This document shows, in pieces, positions 63,338-64,000 of a DNA stretch of 64,000 nt (its first letter is position 1; the number at the start of each line of letters is the position of its first letter). Under the pieces are notes generated by a model. It did no database searches, was not told the DNA's origin, and saw only the letters and a list, made by a program, of their open reading frames with translations. Made by a program: the position numbers and the translations under genes. The DNA is from Serratia symbiotica (GTDB lineage Bacteria > Pseudomonadota > Gammaproteobacteria > Enterobacterales > Enterobacteriaceae), in assembly GCF_000821185.2 (NCBI RefSeq), contig NZ_CP050857.1, forward strand, positions 52,750-116,749, given 5' to 3'.

Positions 63338-64000
63338 AGCTCTCTGAAGGTGGGGGTCGCCGGTCGCCCGGCGTAGCCGGTTCAGTGTTGATAGGTATCA
63401 CCTATCCCATCCCTTGCCCTGTTGAGCCAACCCCGCTTCCAGCGATAAAAGAGTTTCTGTGCGCGGTCGGAGTGGTCACGACAAGGCTGTAAGCCGCAGT
63501 CGGGGCGTATCTCCGCGTTAGCGGGCCGTTAGGGCCGCTTACGCGCGTGTACACCTTTCTTACAGCCATGCCTGCCAAATATAGCGGTAATTCTTCGTTT
63601 TTCCACTGATTTTGAATTGGTCATCTTGCCCTGAGCGTAGCGAAGGGAGGTACCTCAAAGCCTGCGTTGTCAGGCTTAAGGTACTCTTTCTTTAGAAAGC
63701 ATGTTTTGTTCAGAATTAACGTTCGAAATTAACATGAAAAAGGACAAGGCTTCGAAGTTAATGGCGTCTGCGTTTAACGGCAGACCCTCTCGCCGAAATT
63801 AATGGCATAACAAATCGTCAGGATGGGTGAGCTTGACGTAGAAAAACGATGAAGTCAGGGGCAGGGGGGCTTAAAAGCGGGAATTTCGCTGTGCAACGCG
63901 CAGGGGATAGCCTGCCCGGCACCCAAGGTGTCAGCATCTGACCACGCGAAAGCGTGCAAGAAAGGAAAGTCGGTAATGTTAGGCGCGGGCCAAGGCTCGA
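63338..64000. other. no gene recognised; repeats and hairpins at the window end
   Basis: Contains AGGTAGCGAAG-like and GTACCTCAAAG motifs, three TTCGAA(A/G)TTAA or CGAAATTAA repeats (63722-63803), and near the end a CACGC-GAAA-GCGTG hairpin (63940-63953). The last 110 bp resemble structured RNA rather than coding sequence and continue past the window. Confidence 0.4.

Overview
This window looks like part of a large, low-copy mosaic plasmid from an enterobacterium (Enterobacterales). The evidence is two ParA-type partition modules, a plasmid resolvase, an ArdB/KlcA-like antirestriction gene, a toxin-antitoxin pair, chaperone-usher fimbriae, autotransporters with enterobacterial signatures, and IS families typical of that group (IS911, IS1, IS4, IS903-like, IS6-like, IS1111-like, Tn3). 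No replication initiator, rRNA or tRNA gene was recognised, and the species cannot be fixed from the sequence alone.

Layout. 1-6.1 kb: IS911 copy cut by the window edge, plasmid backbone genes, a HigB/HigA-like pair, a first partition module (ParA plus a small ribbon-helix-helix protein), then IS debris with the first copy of a 300-bp miniature element. 6.1-15.6 kb: a serine resolvase with a palindromic res site, a hypothetical gene, a TerB-like gene truncated by a complete Tn3-family transposon (9806-15546), whose right inverted repeat is split by a group II intron (13678-15540). 15.6-21.2 kb: a Psa/Myf-type fimbrial operon (subunit, chaperone, usher; minus strand) interrupted by an IS6-like element that itself carries an IS1. 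21.3-25.1 kb: IS6 deletion derivative, IS1111-like element, second miniature element, and a SIR2-HerA-type defence pair whose HerA gene is cut by IS911. 25.1-30.6 kb: IS911 and a second, Pap/Mrp-ordered fimbrial operon that is largely decayed. 30.8-37.5 kb: second IS1111-like copy, a strongly structured non-coding segment, the second partition module, small plasmid genes and a tyrosine recombinase, all punctuated by a repeated TGTAATACA-type motif. 37.6-43.9 kb: methylase, ArdB, an inverted duplicate of the 1.5-2.4 kb region, IS4 and many IS scars. 43.9-46.7 kb: a Fur-type iron uptake operon (cupredoxin, FTR1, P19, membrane protein). 47-58 kb: resolvase, IS911, a small secreted peptide, two autotransporters (one S6-type serine protease) and the third miniature element. 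58.9-63.3 kb: a Gabija-like/class 2 OLD nuclease plus UvrD helicase pair. The last 0.7 kb shows no gene.

How it works together. The backbone genes provide stability (two par systems, resolvase, toxin-antitoxin) and protection during transfer (ArdB, methylase). The cargo is host-interaction and defence: two fimbriae, two autotransporters, iron uptake, SIR2-HerA and a Gabija-like system. Much of the cargo is being eroded by transposable elements. The most notable unexplained structures are the 300-bp miniature element with Tn3-like ends (three near-identical copies, one with a 5-bp target duplication), the distributed TGTAATACA operator-like family, the nested hairpin upstream of the second parA, and a pair of related two-cysteine secreted peptides.
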